In this document: piece by piece, positions 16,896-25,106 of the stretch | Numbering within the stretch: position 1 is the first letter of the stretch | How the letters are laid out: every line of letters starts with the position of its first letter | From: Rhizobium sp. S152 | Lineage (GTDB): Bacteria; Pseudomonadota; Alphaproteobacteria; Rhizobiales; Rhizobiaceae | Direction: 5' to 3' | NCBI RefSeq assembly: GCF_030380735.1 | Contig: NZ_JAUDRZ010000004.1 | Coordinates: 124,001 to 188,000, forward strand | Length of the DNA stretch: 64,000 nt | The notes under the pieces: generated by a model | Seen by the model: the letters and a program-made list of their open reading frames with translations, nothing else | The model's database searches: none | What the model was told of the DNA's origin: nothing | Made by a program: the position numbers and the translations under genes

Positions 16896-17225
16896 TCAGT
16901 CGGTTAGACCCATGACGAATGAGAGGATTCTGTCAAGTTTTTCGACATGCTCGTCGTCCATTCTGCCGATCCTCTGGCCAACTCGGCGACGCGAAATAGT
17001 AATCGGCTTTTCGACCATCGCCTGCGAGCGGGAGCGCAGTCCATTGGTCATATTCGGCTCAAGCGTGAAACGAAAATGCGGTGTGGGGCCATCGAATGAC
17101 GTCAGCGGGCAGACGATGATTGATTCGAAATCGTCGCCTAGCCTATCGGTCTGTATGATAATTGCTGGACGAGGTTTCCCATAGTCGCCAGACAGGACGA
17201 CCGCGAAAATATCGCCGCGCTTCAT
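16896..17225 (-). CDS. MazF/PemK family toxin
   Basis: A 109-residue protein with the MazF/PemK N-terminal pattern K-R-G-D-I-F-x-V, then G-D-Y-G-K-P-R-P-A-I-I-I-Q and V-C-P-L-T-S, ending LDRILSFVMGL. Members cut mRNA at short sequences and arrest growth when the antitoxin is lost. The start at 17225 is chosen because ATGA overlaps the antitoxin stop; an upstream ATG at 17240 would add five residues. The partner is encoded directly upstream. Toxicity is inferred from family. Confidence 0.88.
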   Translation of the reverse strand: MKRGDIFAVVLSGDYGKPRPAIIIQTDRLGDDFESIIVCPLTSFDGPTPHFRFTLEPNMTNGLRSRSQAMVEKPITISRRRVGQRIGRMDDEHVEKLDRILSFVMGLTD

Positions 17226-17443
17226 TCTTGTTCGGTCCATTCCTCGTCGTTGAAGATCGAAACAGCCTCGATCCAGCGCATCGCATCCGCTTCGTCTTCG
17301 GGGTCGAGTGCCGCGACTTGCTCGGCAATTCGCTTGCGGAATTCGGGATCGCGTGTATCGAAGCCTGCGCTCCGCGCCTTGCGCACGAGCTCATCCATCT
17401 TATGCTGCTGAGAATCTTGCGTTTGCCTTGATGGGGTGGGCAT
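17222..17443 (-). CDS. Antitoxin of the MazF-like pair (MazE-like, DUF3018-type tail)
   Basis: A 73-residue acidic protein encoded just ahead of the MazF-like toxin, with a 4-bp overlap. The C-terminal half, from RDPEFRKRI to FNDEEW, resembles the tail of MazE-like antitoxins of the DUF3018 type, but the usual R-P-V-Q-I-W-V DNA-binding stretch at the N-terminus is absent. The start at 17443 follows GAGGGA. It is identified mainly by position and size. It may neutralise the toxin through the acidic C-terminus and bind DNA poorly (inference). Confidence 0.7.
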   Translation of the reverse strand: MPTPSRQTQDSQQHKMDELVRKARSAGFDTRDPEFRKRIAEQVAALDPEDEADAMRWIEAVSIFNDEEWTEQE

Positions 17444-17509
17444 CGCGTATCCCTCGTTTCCAAGCCTAAATATAGCTGTTTGCGCTTCTTGCTGCAACGC
17501 TGGCCCCAT

Positions 17510-17984
17510 TTTTCGTTTTTTTGCCCCACGCCAAAAAAACTCTTGATTATGACGGCGAATATTCTTATCTCGACCTCAGCCCAAAGTCGCACGTGCCCAT
17601 GGGTGTCCGCCGAACCCTCGAATTGGTGAGGAAATCGGTAAGGTACCTGGAATTAACCCCTCCAGTCGCTATTCCGGCCAACCGGAAAATGCGAGGACGC
17701 CTGAAGCAACGACGGTGCGGGCCTTTTTGTTCTCTCCCTGCTTTCCATCAGCGGGGGTTACTGAAGAGGCACACCTTCATTGCCGGAAGTGCGGTAGGGA
17801 ACCCCCTCCAATCCATGGCAGACAAAGCCGGATCCATGTCGCTTATGCGGCGTTGATTCACTATTCGCGCATTCGAGCGCTTGCTAAGGTTCCGGGGTCT
17901 CCACCGGCTGGTTCCTATGCGAGTGATCGATTGCCCTTTGTCCTCCGGTTTTTCCGGAGCTCTGGAACTGGAAAAGGGATTGAC
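17510..17984 (+). promoter_or_regulatory. Long leader upstream of ornithine decarboxylase, possible speF-type RNA
   Basis: A 475-bp stretch with no convincing gene precedes the decarboxylase. The alphaproteobacterial speF motif, a long conserved RNA, is known upstream of ornithine decarboxylase genes, so this position is where such a leader is expected. I did not align it to the covariance model. The distal part has complementary segments CGCAT (near 17871) and ATGCG (near 17918) and the Shine-Dalgarno-masking hairpin listed separately. Confidence 0.45.
17934..17978 (+). promoter_or_regulatory. Hairpin able to mask the decarboxylase ribosome site
   Basis: CCCTTT at 17934-17939 is complementary to AAAGGG at 17973-17978, which is the ribosome-binding site 6 nt before the ATG at 17985. 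Inside, CTCCGG/CCGGAG (17943-17948 with 17954-17959) forms a second perfect stem with a TTTTT loop. The geometry allows translation to be turned off when the outer stem forms. Confidence 0.5.
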
Positions 17985-19118
17985 ATGACCACTCAGCGCA
18001 TCCGCGACTTTCTCGCAACCCGACGTCCCGACGGTCCCTGCCTCGTGGTCGACCTCGACGTCGTGCGCGACAATTTCTCCGCCTTCCGTCACGCCATGCC
18101 TGACAGCGCCATCTACTACGCCGTCAAGGCTAACCCGGCTCCAGAGGTCCTGAAGCTGCTCGCCGACATGGGCTCCAACTTCGATTGCGCGTCCGTCGCC
18201 GAAATCGAAATGGCGCTCAACGCCGGTGCGACCGCTGCCCGTATCTCCTACGGCAACACGATCAAGAAGGAACGTGACGTTGCCCGCGCGCATGCGCTCG
18301 GCGTCAGCCTCTTTGCGGTCGACAGCCACGAGGAAGTCGAGAAGATCTCGCGTGCCGCTCCCGGCGCCCGCGTGTTCTGCCGCGTTCTGACCGATGGCGA
18401 AGGCGCCGAATGGCCGCTCAGCCGCAAGTTCGGCTGCGTGCCGCAGATGGCCGTCGACGTTCTCGTCTACGCTCACCAGTTGGGCCTCGAATCCTACGGT
18501 GTGTCGTTCCACGTCGGCTCGCAGATGACCAAGGTCGATGCCTGGGATTCGGCGCTTGCCGATGCCAAGCGCGTCTTCGTTCAGCTGGCCAAGCAGGGCA
18601 TCCACCTGCAGATGGTCAACATGGGCGGCGGCTTCCCGACCAAGTACCTGCGCGACGTTCCGTCGGCTGAAGCTTACGGTCGTGCGATCTACCAGAGCCT
18701 TCGTGATCACTTCGGCAACAACCTGCCGAAGACGATCATCGAGCCGGGCCGCGGCATGGTCGGCAACGCCGGCGTCATCAAGACGGAAGTCGTGCTGATC
18801 TCGAAGAAGTCGGACAACGACGCCGCTCGCTGGGTGTTCCTCGACATCGGCAAGTTCGGCGGTCTGGCCGAAACGATGGACGAAGCCATTCGTTACCCGA
18901 TCCGCACCGAGCGCGACGGCGACGAGATGGAGCCCTGCGTCATCGCCGGCCCGACCTGCGATTCGGCCGACGTGCTGTACGAAAAGAATCTCTACCCGCT
19001 GCCGATCACCCTTTCGATCGGCGACGAGATCCTGATCGAAGGCACCGGCGCCTACACGACCACCTATTCGGCGGTCGCGTTCAACGGCTTCGAGCCGCTG
19101 AAGGCCTATATCATCTAA
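17985..19118 (+). CDS. Ornithine/lysine decarboxylase (PLP fold III)
   Basis: A 377-residue alanine-racemase-fold decarboxylase that makes putrescine from ornithine, or cadaverine from lysine in bifunctional relatives. Lys48 in YYAVKANP binds PLP; GNTIKKERD, HVGSQ and the glycine loop MGGGFPTKY hold the cofactor phosphate; EPGRG and the PTCDSAD segment with the catalytic Cys are present. Length and motifs match the rhizobial enzymes closely. The ATG at 17985 is preferred over longer forms because AAAAGGGA precedes it. A long leader and a GNAT gene flank it, suggesting polyamine-responsive control and possible polyamine acetylation. Confidence 0.95.
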   Translation: MTTQRIRDFLATRRPDGPCLVVDLDVVRDNFSAFRHAMPDSAIYYAVKANPAPEVLKLLADMGSNFDCASVAEIEMALNAGATAARISYGNTIKKERDVARAHALGVSLFAVDSHEEVEKISRAAPGARVFCRVLTDGEGAEWPLSRKFGCVPQMAVDVLVYAHQLGLESYGVSFHVGSQMTKVDAWDSALADAKRVFVQLAKQGIHLQMVNMGGGFPTKYLRDVPSAEAYGRAIYQSLRDHFGNNLPKTIIEPGRGMVGNAGVIKTEVVLISKKSDNDAARWVFLDIGKFGGLAETMDEAIRYPIRTERDGDEMEPCVIAGPTCDSADVLYEKNLYPLPITLSIGDEILIEGTGAYTTTYSAVAFNGFEPLKAYII

Positions 19119-19206
19119 TGCAGCTCGCCCCGTAGCCAGCCGGGGCGGCACCTTCACAATGATCTGACGATACCGTTTGAAACGGTTTTGAGTTCGGGAG
19201 GCCACG

Positions 19207-19797
19207 ATGGCCGCTGTTCTTGATTCTGTCCGCGCATATTTTGCGCCTTCTGTCTTCACCATCGACGCCGAAAACCCCGGCGATGTCGTGGCGCGCGAAA
19301 ACCTGCTCGATCGCGCCATGGGCCCGAACCGCCGCAAGAAGTCGTCGGAAAAGATACGCCGCGGCCGCGTGTCGGCGGAAGGCCTGGCGCTGGTGGCGCG
19401 TGACCGCAACGGTCACGTGATCGGTACCGTGCGCCTGTGGAACGTCGAGGCCGGTGTCAGCGCCGAAGGCATGCCTGTCGATGCGCTGCTGCTCGGCCCG
19501 CTTGCGGTGGATTCCAGCTTCGAAGGCAAGGGCGTCGGTTCCGCGCTGATGCGTGCCGCCGTGCTGGAGGCGAAGAACCGTGGTCACGGTGCTGTGCTGC
19601 TTGTTGGCGATGCCCCTTATTACGAGCGTTTCGGCTTCTTCGCCGAGAAGGCTCAACATCTCGTCATGCCGGGTCCCTTCGAACGCTCGCGCTTCCTGGC
19701 GTTGGAGCTCATCGAGGGCTGGCTTGACGGCGCGGCCGGCATGATTGTCCCGACGGGACGGATGCTGACCAGCGCGCCGATCCGCAGGGCGGCCTGA
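19207..19797 (+). CDS. GNAT family N-acetyltransferase
   Basis: A 196-residue GNAT protein. Motif A is LGPLAVDSSFEGKGVGSALM, with the Q/R-x-x-G-x-G/A acetyl-CoA loop as E-G-K-G-V-G, and ends in YYERFGFF. This is the YhbS-like group. It follows the decarboxylase by 88 bp in the same direction and may share its transcript. Acetylation of a polyamine or small amine is possible from context but not shown. A strong terminator follows. Confidence 0.88.
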   Translation: MAAVLDSVRAYFAPSVFTIDAENPGDVVARENLLDRAMGPNRRKKSSEKIRRGRVSAEGLALVARDRNGHVIGTVRLWNVEAGVSAEGMPVDALLLGPLAVDSSFEGKGVGSALMRAAVLEAKNRGHGAVLLVGDAPYYERFGFFAEKAQHLVMPGPFERSRFLALELIEGWLDGAAGMIVPTGRMLTSAPIRRAA

Positions 19798-19805
19798 TCG
19801 GCAGG

Positions 19806-19834
19806 AGCCTCTCCCCTATGGGGAGGGGCTTTCT
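19806..19834 (+). terminator. Terminator after the GNAT gene
   Basis: AGCCTCTCCCC at 19806-19816 pairs with GGGGAGGGGCT at 19820-19830 (one T-G) around a TAT loop, followed by TTTCTT. It sits 8 nt after the stop and likely ends the decarboxylase-GNAT transcript. Its core also resembles the dispersed palindromes. Confidence 0.75.
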
Positions 19835-19916
19835 TATTGGCTGAACGCGAGGCTTTCGATTTCGGCGCGCCGGAAATCCGGCGGCCATGTCCCCTCAGTG
19901 TCTTGTCGCCTGCCGG

Positions 19917-20051
19917 TTATTTTACGACGCTGGCATCAACCAGCTGTGTTCCGGCGGTTTGGACGATATTCTCAGGTATGGCTGCGATGAAAAACATCGT
20001 GAAAGCATAGACGGCGAATATGGTCGCTGCGGCTGTGGCCTTTAGAATCAT
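19917..20051 (-). CDS. 44-residue single-helix membrane peptide
   Basis: A short reading frame of 44 residues. It begins MILKATAAATIF and contains one strong hydrophobic segment to about residue 24, then a soluble tail ending DASVVK. AGGAG lies 8 nt upstream of the ATG, ideal for translation, and the reading frame is framed by intergenic DNA rather than being a shadow of a larger gene. It is too short for most ORF callers. No family is recognised. The soluble tail after one helix suggests an inner-membrane small protein with a periplasmic or cytoplasmic tail. Confidence 0.6.
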   Translation of the reverse strand: MILKATAAATIFAVYAFTMFFIAAIPENIVQTAGTQLVDASVVK

Positions 20052-20661
20052 TCATGCACTCCTATTCTCAGGCTTCGAGTGTGAGCGCAAAAAGCGGCAT
20101 TCCCAAGAGTTTTCTGAACGGTAGATGAACAAAAAACTGTGACGGTGAATTTTAACGATATTTTAGCAACACCGCAGCTTCTCCTTTTTGGGGATGAAAT
20201 TCATGGTTCCTTCTAAAATTATGCAATAAAAACAGTGTTATAAATTAAAGCGTCGGCATCGATTATCCCCGTAAGCCCTTAGCATGCCTAGACTAGCCTT
20301 GTCATTGCACAGGGAGCCGGGTTCATGAACCGGTCGATCTTCTGTTCATATTCCGGAGTGCGATGATGGTCGTCGAAGGTGGATCGGATGCCGTCAGGGC
20401 GGATGATTCTCCGGGGAAGCCAGGTCGGGAGACGCTCCTGCCGGTCTGGAAAAGCTGGAAATCCTGAAACGATCGGGCAGGCGGAACAGCCTGACATACC
20501 ATTCATCTGCTTGCCGCCTGCCCATTCCCCATTTTGGCAGATCGTCGCGGAAAATCTTTCCGCGCGGCGTATGGTGCTGCCTACTCCCTTTGGCGGCGCT
20601 TGTGTCGATCTCAATTGCAGCACAATATATTAGAGATGTCATATATTGAGGGGGATGGAAT
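20052..20661. other. Long intergenic region with no assigned gene
   Basis: The left part (20052-20290) is AT-rich and includes TTAA-N7-TTAG at 20152-20166, one base from a CtrA-type box, about 100 bp upstream of the 44-residue peptide. The right part (20290-20630) is GC-rich and open in several frames on both strands, but none of the translations looks like a known protein or has a good ribosome site. It may be a decayed gene or noncoding DNA. Confidence 0.5.
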
Positions 20662-20892
20662 ATGACACGGTCGATCATCGCCTGCATTTCTGCTGCCTGC
20701 ATGCTGTCTCTCGTGGACATATCAGGCGCATCCGCTCAGACGCCTGTCGTCACCACACCTCCGACGTTGAAGACGCTGACGCCGGGGCAATCCGTTTTGT
20801 TCGACGACAAGAAGTGCCCTGCCGGACAGATCGGCAAATACACGAGGGCACAGAAGCGGAGTTCGATAACACGCCGGTGCGTGCATCGCTGA
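20662..20892 (+). CDS. Small secreted protein, DUF6719-like
   Basis: A 76-residue protein with a signal peptide ending ASA, followed by QTPVV. The mature part has LTPGQSVLFDDKKCPAGQIGKY and a second Cys near the C-terminus in TRRCVHR, so a single disulfide is possible. This pattern resembles short rhizobial exported proteins of the DUF6719 type; the name is tentative. GGGGGA lies upstream of the ATG. Function is unknown. Confidence 0.6.
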   Translation: MTRSIIACISAACMLSLVDISGASAQTPVVTTPPTLKTLTPGQSVLFDDKKCPAGQIGKYTRAQKRSSITRRCVHR

Positions 20893-20985
20893 TCTTGCGA
20901 CAGGCACGATCATAAGGTGTCAAATCCGCGTGAGAGATGCCGCGCGGCGGGTGATTTCGTTGTGCGCCGACTTAGATATCCAGGC

Positions 20986-21996
20986 ATGATCAAACACCTG
21001 CTCTTCATCGCCATTCTGTCGCTCTCGCCATTCGCCGCCAGCGCACAGCAGCTAAACCCGGTCGCCGCGTTGCTGGATGGCAGTGGTTCGACACGCGAGG
21101 AACTGCGGCCGTTGAAGACCGTCGTCGTCGCGAGAGATGGCGAAATCATCGCGGAGCACGGCTATCGCGGCCATTCGGCTGGGGAGTCGGTCAATATCAA
21201 ATCGGCTTCCAAGTCGATCATCTCGAGCCTCGTCGGCATCGCCATCGGCAAGGGCCTGCTCGATGGGCCGGACCAGAAGATCGCGCCGATCCTGAAGGCC
21301 GACCTGCCCGACAATGCCGATCCGAGGCTCGGCGAGATCACGATCGGCAACCTGCTCTCCATGCAGGCGGGGCTCGGTCGTCTCTCCGGCCCGAACTACG
21401 GGCGCTGGGTGTCGTCGCGCAACTGGGTGCGTTTCGCGCTCGCGCAGCCGTTCGATGACGAGCCAGGCGGGCAGATGCTTTATTCCACCGCATCGACCCA
21501 TCTGCTCTCGGCGATCCTGACGAAGGTTGGCGGAAAATCGACGCTCGCCTTAGCGCGCGAATGGCTGGCGCCCGTCGACGGCTTTCGCATCGGCGCTTGG
21601 GAACGGGATCCGCAGGGGATCTATCTCGGCGGCAACCAGATGGCGATGACTGCGCGCTCGCTGCTTGCCTTCGGAGAACTCTATCGCAACGGAGGCAAGG
21701 CTGCGGACGGTACGCAGGTCGTTCCTGCCGACTGGGTTGCCCAGTCCTGGCAGCACCGCACCAATTCGCGCTTCTCGGGCGACGACTACGGTTACGGCTG
21801 GTTCTCGCGGCAGATCGGCGGCGAAGAGGTGCATTTCGGCTGGGGTTATGGCGGCCAGATGCTCTACATCGTGCCGTCGCTCAAGTTGACCGTCGTGATG
21901 ACATCGGATGAAAGCGGCCCTTCGGCAAGAACAGGCTACCGTGATGCGCTGCACGGACTTCTCTCCGAGATCATCGCCGCGGCGCGCCCTGTCTGA
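20986..21996 (+). CDS. Serine hydrolase, beta-lactamase/DD-peptidase fold
   Basis: A 336-residue exported protein with a signal peptide ending AASA before QQLN. The catalytic S-x-x-K is seen in KSASKSIIS, the second motif is LYSTASTHLLSAIL (Y-S-T in place of Y-x-N), and the third region is FGWGYGGQMLY. This is the class C beta-lactamase-related / 6-aminohexanoate-dimer-hydrolase-like group, which hydrolyses esters, amides or D-peptides. Antibiotic resistance should not be inferred. The start at 20986 is chosen because the signal peptide begins there. Confidence 0.88.
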   Translation: MIKHLLFIAILSLSPFAASAQQLNPVAALLDGSGSTREELRPLKTVVVARDGEIIAEHGYRGHSAGESVNIKSASKSIISSLVGIAIGKGLLDGPDQKIAPILKADLPDNADPRLGEITIGNLLSMQAGLGRLSGPNYGRWVSSRNWVRFALAQPFDDEPGGQMLYSTASTHLLSAILTKVGGKSTLALAREWLAPVDGFRIGAWERDPQGIYLGGNQMAMTARSLLAFGELYRNGGKAADGTQVVPADWVAQSWQHRTNSRFSGDDYGYGWFSRQIGGEEVHFGWGYGGQMLYIVPSLKLTVVMTSDESGPSARTGYRDALHGLLSEIIAAARPV

Positions 21997-22097
21997 GCGG
22001 GGTTTTCGGCCCATTGATTAAAATGCGATCAAGCGTTCCAATCAAAACGCAATAGCGATCTCGTAAGGTGTCCGCGCCGTTTATTGGAGGCGCGTAG

Positions 22098-23255
22098 ATG
22101 ATTTTGGACCTGCGGACGATCTATGTCGTGTCCGCGATGACGCTCCTGGTTCTCGGAAGCGCGCATATGGCGAGCTATTGGACCGGGCGATTCGGCCGCT
22201 GGCCGGCCTGGTGGGGCTCAAGCTACCTGGTGCTTGGCGTCGGGACACTGCTCGTCTGCCTGCGCGATTTCATCCCCTATGTGCTGTCGATCCAGCTGGG
22301 CAATGTGCTGACCATTGCCGGTTACCTGCTGACCTTCTTCGCCATCCGCGTGCTCGCGGGCCGGCCGGTGTCGATGCGGGTTTGCGCGTTGGCGCTCGTC
22401 TTCATCAGCCTTCCGGTCGCGGCTCTGCCCAGCGGCGACATGGCTGTGTCCATGCGGTTGTTCTATGTCTCGGCGGTCTGCTGCCTGTGCGATCTGACGG
22501 TGCTGCGCGAAGGTATCGGTATCTATAGGCGCGAGAAGCTTTTCTCGGCGGGTCTGCTGGCATGGCTATATCTGCCGACGGCAGCGATTTTCCTTGTTCG
22601 TGCCGGCATGGCGGCAACGGGCGAGATTGCGGGTCCTGATCCTTACGGCACGACCGCCGCCCATAGCTGGATGGCGTCTACGGCGGTCATCTTCCTGGCG
22701 CTGCGCAGCATGCTGATCGTGCTGATGGCGGCGGAGCGCAACAGGGGCGAACTGATCGCGTTGGCGCATCATGATCCGTTGACGGGGGCGCTCAACCGCG
22801 GCGGTCTGGCGCAGAGGCTGCCGGTGCGCGATGCCCATGCCTTGGCATTGCTGGTGGTCGATATCGATCATTTCAAGCAGCTGAACGACCAGCACGGTCA
22901 TCTCGTCGGAGACGATGTGCTCCGGCTGTTTTCCAGCGCCGCGCGCAGCGTGCTGCGGCCCGATGACCTCCTGTCGCGCCATGGTGGCGACGAGTTTCTC
23001 GTGGTGCTGAAGAATACCGCCGAGGACGGAGCGATTGCGGTCGCCGAGCGGATGAGGCTGGCGTTTTCGGAGCAGGTTGCGGCGATGGCGGTGTTCGCAT
23101 CGCTTCCGACACTGAGCATCGGCGTCGCAGCCTGCAGCGGTTCCGATATTGATTTCAAGAAGCTTCTGGAACGGGCCGATACTGCGCTCTATGCCTCCAA
23201 GCGGCAGGGCCGCGACCGGGTAGAGGCATCACCGGCGCAAGAGCAGGCGGCTTAG
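22098..23255 (+). CDS. Membrane diguanylate cyclase (GGDEF)
   Basis: A 385-residue protein with about six N-terminal membrane helices (residues 5-210) and one GGDEF domain. The active site is HGGDEF (GGDEF 296-300), and RPDD five residues upstream is an intact I-site for product inhibition. The DxLTxxxNR element is HHDPLTGALNRGG. It should make cyclic di-GMP from two GTP. No EAL domain is present. The gene stands alone, with the convergent cysE 8 bp downstream. Confidence 0.92.
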   Translation: MILDLRTIYVVSAMTLLVLGSAHMASYWTGRFGRWPAWWGSSYLVLGVGTLLVCLRDFIPYVLSIQLGNVLTIAGYLLTFFAIRVLAGRPVSMRVCALALVFISLPVAALPSGDMAVSMRLFYVSAVCCLCDLTVLREGIGIYRREKLFSAGLLAWLYLPTAAIFLVRAGMAATGEIAGPDPYGTTAAHSWMASTAVIFLALRSMLIVLMAAERNRGELIALAHHDPLTGALNRGGLAQRLPVRDAHALALLVVDIDHFKQLNDQHGHLVGDDVLRLFSSAARSVLRPDDLLSRHGGDEFLVVLKNTAEDGAIAVAERMRLAFSEQVAAMAVFASLPTLSIGVAACSGSDIDFKKLLERADTALYASKRQGRDRVEASPAQEQAA

Positions 23256-23263
23256 CTCACGGC

Positions 23264-24073
23264 TCAGATATTCTGATCCATGTTCTCGGCGGGGATTTCG
23301 CTGGCCGGATGGATGCGCACCACCGATGCCGGGACGCCTGCCACCGTGCAATGGGCCGGAACCGGCTTCACCACCACGCTGCCGGCCGCCACCTTGCTGT
23401 AGGCGCCGATCTCGATATTGCCGAGGATCTTGGCGCCGGCGCCAATCATCACGCCGCGGCGGATCTTCGGGTGGCGGTCTCCGGTTTCCTTGCCGGTGCC
23501 GCCGAGCGTCACGTCCTGCAGGATCGAAACCTCGTCCTCGATGACGGCGGTTTCGCCAATGACGATGCCGGAACCATGGTCGAGCATGATGCCGGAACCG
23601 ATCCTGGCCGCAGGATGGATATCCGGGCCGAAGACAAGCGAGGCGAGATTGGCAAGCCAGCTGGCGATCTCGACGCGGCCCTCGTTCCACAAGGCATGAG
23701 CCGCGCGGTGGATCTGCAGGGCGTGGAAGCCCTTCAGGTTGAGCAGCGCATGCAGATAGGTCGTGCAGGCCGGATCACGCTGGCGCACCGCCATCAGGTC
23801 TGCCTCGATATCGGCGAGGATATCGGTCGTCAGCGTCTCCTGGAGAAGCGTCGTCAGCGCCGCCGTATCGACATCGGCGCGCGAGAGGCGGGCGGCGAGC
23901 ACGCGGGCGACGATGGCGGCATTATCCGCGGCGTCGATTACCTGCGATGTCAAAATAGGCCGCAGCACCGGTTCGCACTCGCACAGCGCCAAAGCTTCGG
24001 CGCGGATCGACACCCATGCCGAGGCATCGTTGGCGGCTGCGGTTTCGGCGATGGCGTTTCCGGTCTGCGGCAT
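23264..24073 (-). CDS. cysE: Serine O-acetyltransferase
   Basis: A 269-residue left-handed beta-helix acetyltransferase making O-acetyl-L-serine for cysteine synthesis. The N-terminal helical domain has the DLMAVRQRDPACTTYLHALL segment. The catalytic core follows: FGPDIHPAARIGSGIMLDHGSGIVIGETA with its two His, then DVTLGGTGKETGDRHPKI. The C-terminal ENMDQNI ends in Ile, as needed to dock into cysteine synthase. Length suits the rhizobial enzymes. It is upstream of no sulfur gene here. Confidence 0.95.
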   Translation of the reverse strand: MPQTGNAIAETAAANDASAWVSIRAEALALCECEPVLRPILTSQVIDAADNAAIVARVLAARLSRADVDTAALTTLLQETLTTDILADIEADLMAVRQRDPACTTYLHALLNLKGFHALQIHRAAHALWNEGRVEIASWLANLASLVFGPDIHPAARIGSGIMLDHGSGIVIGETAVIEDEVSILQDVTLGGTGKETGDRHPKIRRGVMIGAGAKILGNIEIGAYSKVAAGSVVVKPVPAHCTVAGVPASVVRIHPASEIPAENMDQNI

Positions 24074-24116
24074 CTGGTTTAGGCTCTCTGTTTCGCGAAT
24101 GTCTTTATCACATGCC

Positions 24117-25106
24117 TTAAGCGGCGATATCGACCACGCCGCAATCGCCGGCTTCCGAAGCGAAGGCCAGCAGCTTGCCGTTCTTGCTCCAGCTCATGGC
24201 TGATATCGCGCCCTTGCCGGGGCGGCGGATCAGCGCTTCCTTGCTGTCGGCGAGGCGGACGGCGAGGATCATGCCGTCGATGAAGCCGATGGCGAGGATA
24301 TCCTCGGCCGGGTGGAACTTGACCGAGGTCGCCATGATGTTGGCGCGGGTGCCGAGTTCGAGCGGCGCCTTGCCCATGGGGCCGTCCTTGCCCTGGAAGG
24401 GCCAGACGATGGCGGCCGGCGCGCCCGAGGAGGCCAGCCACTTGCCTTTGGCCGACCAGGAGAGCGACTTCACCTTGGCGGGATAGCCGGTCATGCGCAT
24501 GTGGCGGGCTTCGGAGCCCGGCTTGATGTCGAGCTTCCAGCCATGCAGGGCGTTTTCCTGCATTGTGGTGACGAGGAAATTGCCGTCGGGCGAGAAGGTG
24601 ACGCCGGTGTGTGCGCCCTTCCATTCGAGATCGATCGGCTTGGCGTCGCCGGCGACCCAGTGCAGCGACACGCCATTATAGCGGGCGGCGGCGACGCGCA
24701 TGCCCTTCGGCGCGAAGGCGAGACCTTCGACGGTGCGTTCCTCGGTGAATTCGCGAGTCGTGCCGTCGGCGAGGCGGACGATGGCGCTCTTCCCGTAAGC
24801 ATAGGCGATGGCACCCTGCGGGCCGGCGGCAAGCTGCGAGATCCACTTGCGCGGCGCATGCGCCAGCTCGGTGACGCTGCCATCGGCGGCGATACGCAGC
24901 ACCTTGCCGTCCTCGCCGCCCGAGATCAGGCTTTCACTATACGGATCGCGGATGCAGGTCAGCATGCCCTGATGGGCTTCGGTGACCTTGTCCGAGCCGT
25001 CCAGCCGGTGAAACGTGCCGGCGGCGCTGGCGAAGAAGGGGGTATCACCTAAAAATTCGACGGCCAGGATATGGCCGTCGAGGTCGAACGGGGCAACAGT
25101 CGGCAT
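24117..25106 (-). CDS. WD40 repeat protein linked to CobW-family GTPase
   Basis: A 329-residue protein formed of WD40/beta-propeller repeats, with recurring blocks such as LTCIRDPYSESLISGGEDGKVLRI and VTFSPDGNFLVTTMQENALHGW, and SWSAKGKWLASSG. No signal peptide is evident. The start at 25106 shares one base with the CobW stop (TGATG), indicating translational coupling. It probably serves the CobW GTPase as a partner scaffold, an inference from gene order. The N-terminal MRGCCLM extension is not favoured. Confidence 0.85.
   Translation of the reverse strand: MPTVAPFDLDGHILAVEFLGDTPFFASAAGTFHRLDGSDKVTEAHQGMLTCIRDPYSESLISGGEDGKVLRIAADGSVTELAHAPRKWISQLAAGPQGAIAYAYGKSAIVRLADGTTREFTEERTVEGLAFAPKGMRVAAARYNGVSLHWVAGDAKPIDLEWKGAHTGVTFSPDGNFLVTTMQENALHGWKLDIKPGSEARHMRMTGYPAKVKSLSWSAKGKWLASSGAPAAIVWPFQGKDGPMGKAPLELGTRANIMATSVKFHPAEDILAIGFIDGMILAVRLADSKEALIRRPGKGAISAMSWSKNGKLLAFASEAGDCGVVDIAA

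Noticed and set aside
17521..17856. 111-residue plus-strand frame in the decarboxylase leader
   Set aside because: No ribosome site, no family resemblance, and the region is better explained as a structured leader.
17748..19409. Long open frame antisense to ornithine decarboxylase
   Set aside because: Shadow of the decarboxylase frame; no motif and no ribosome site.
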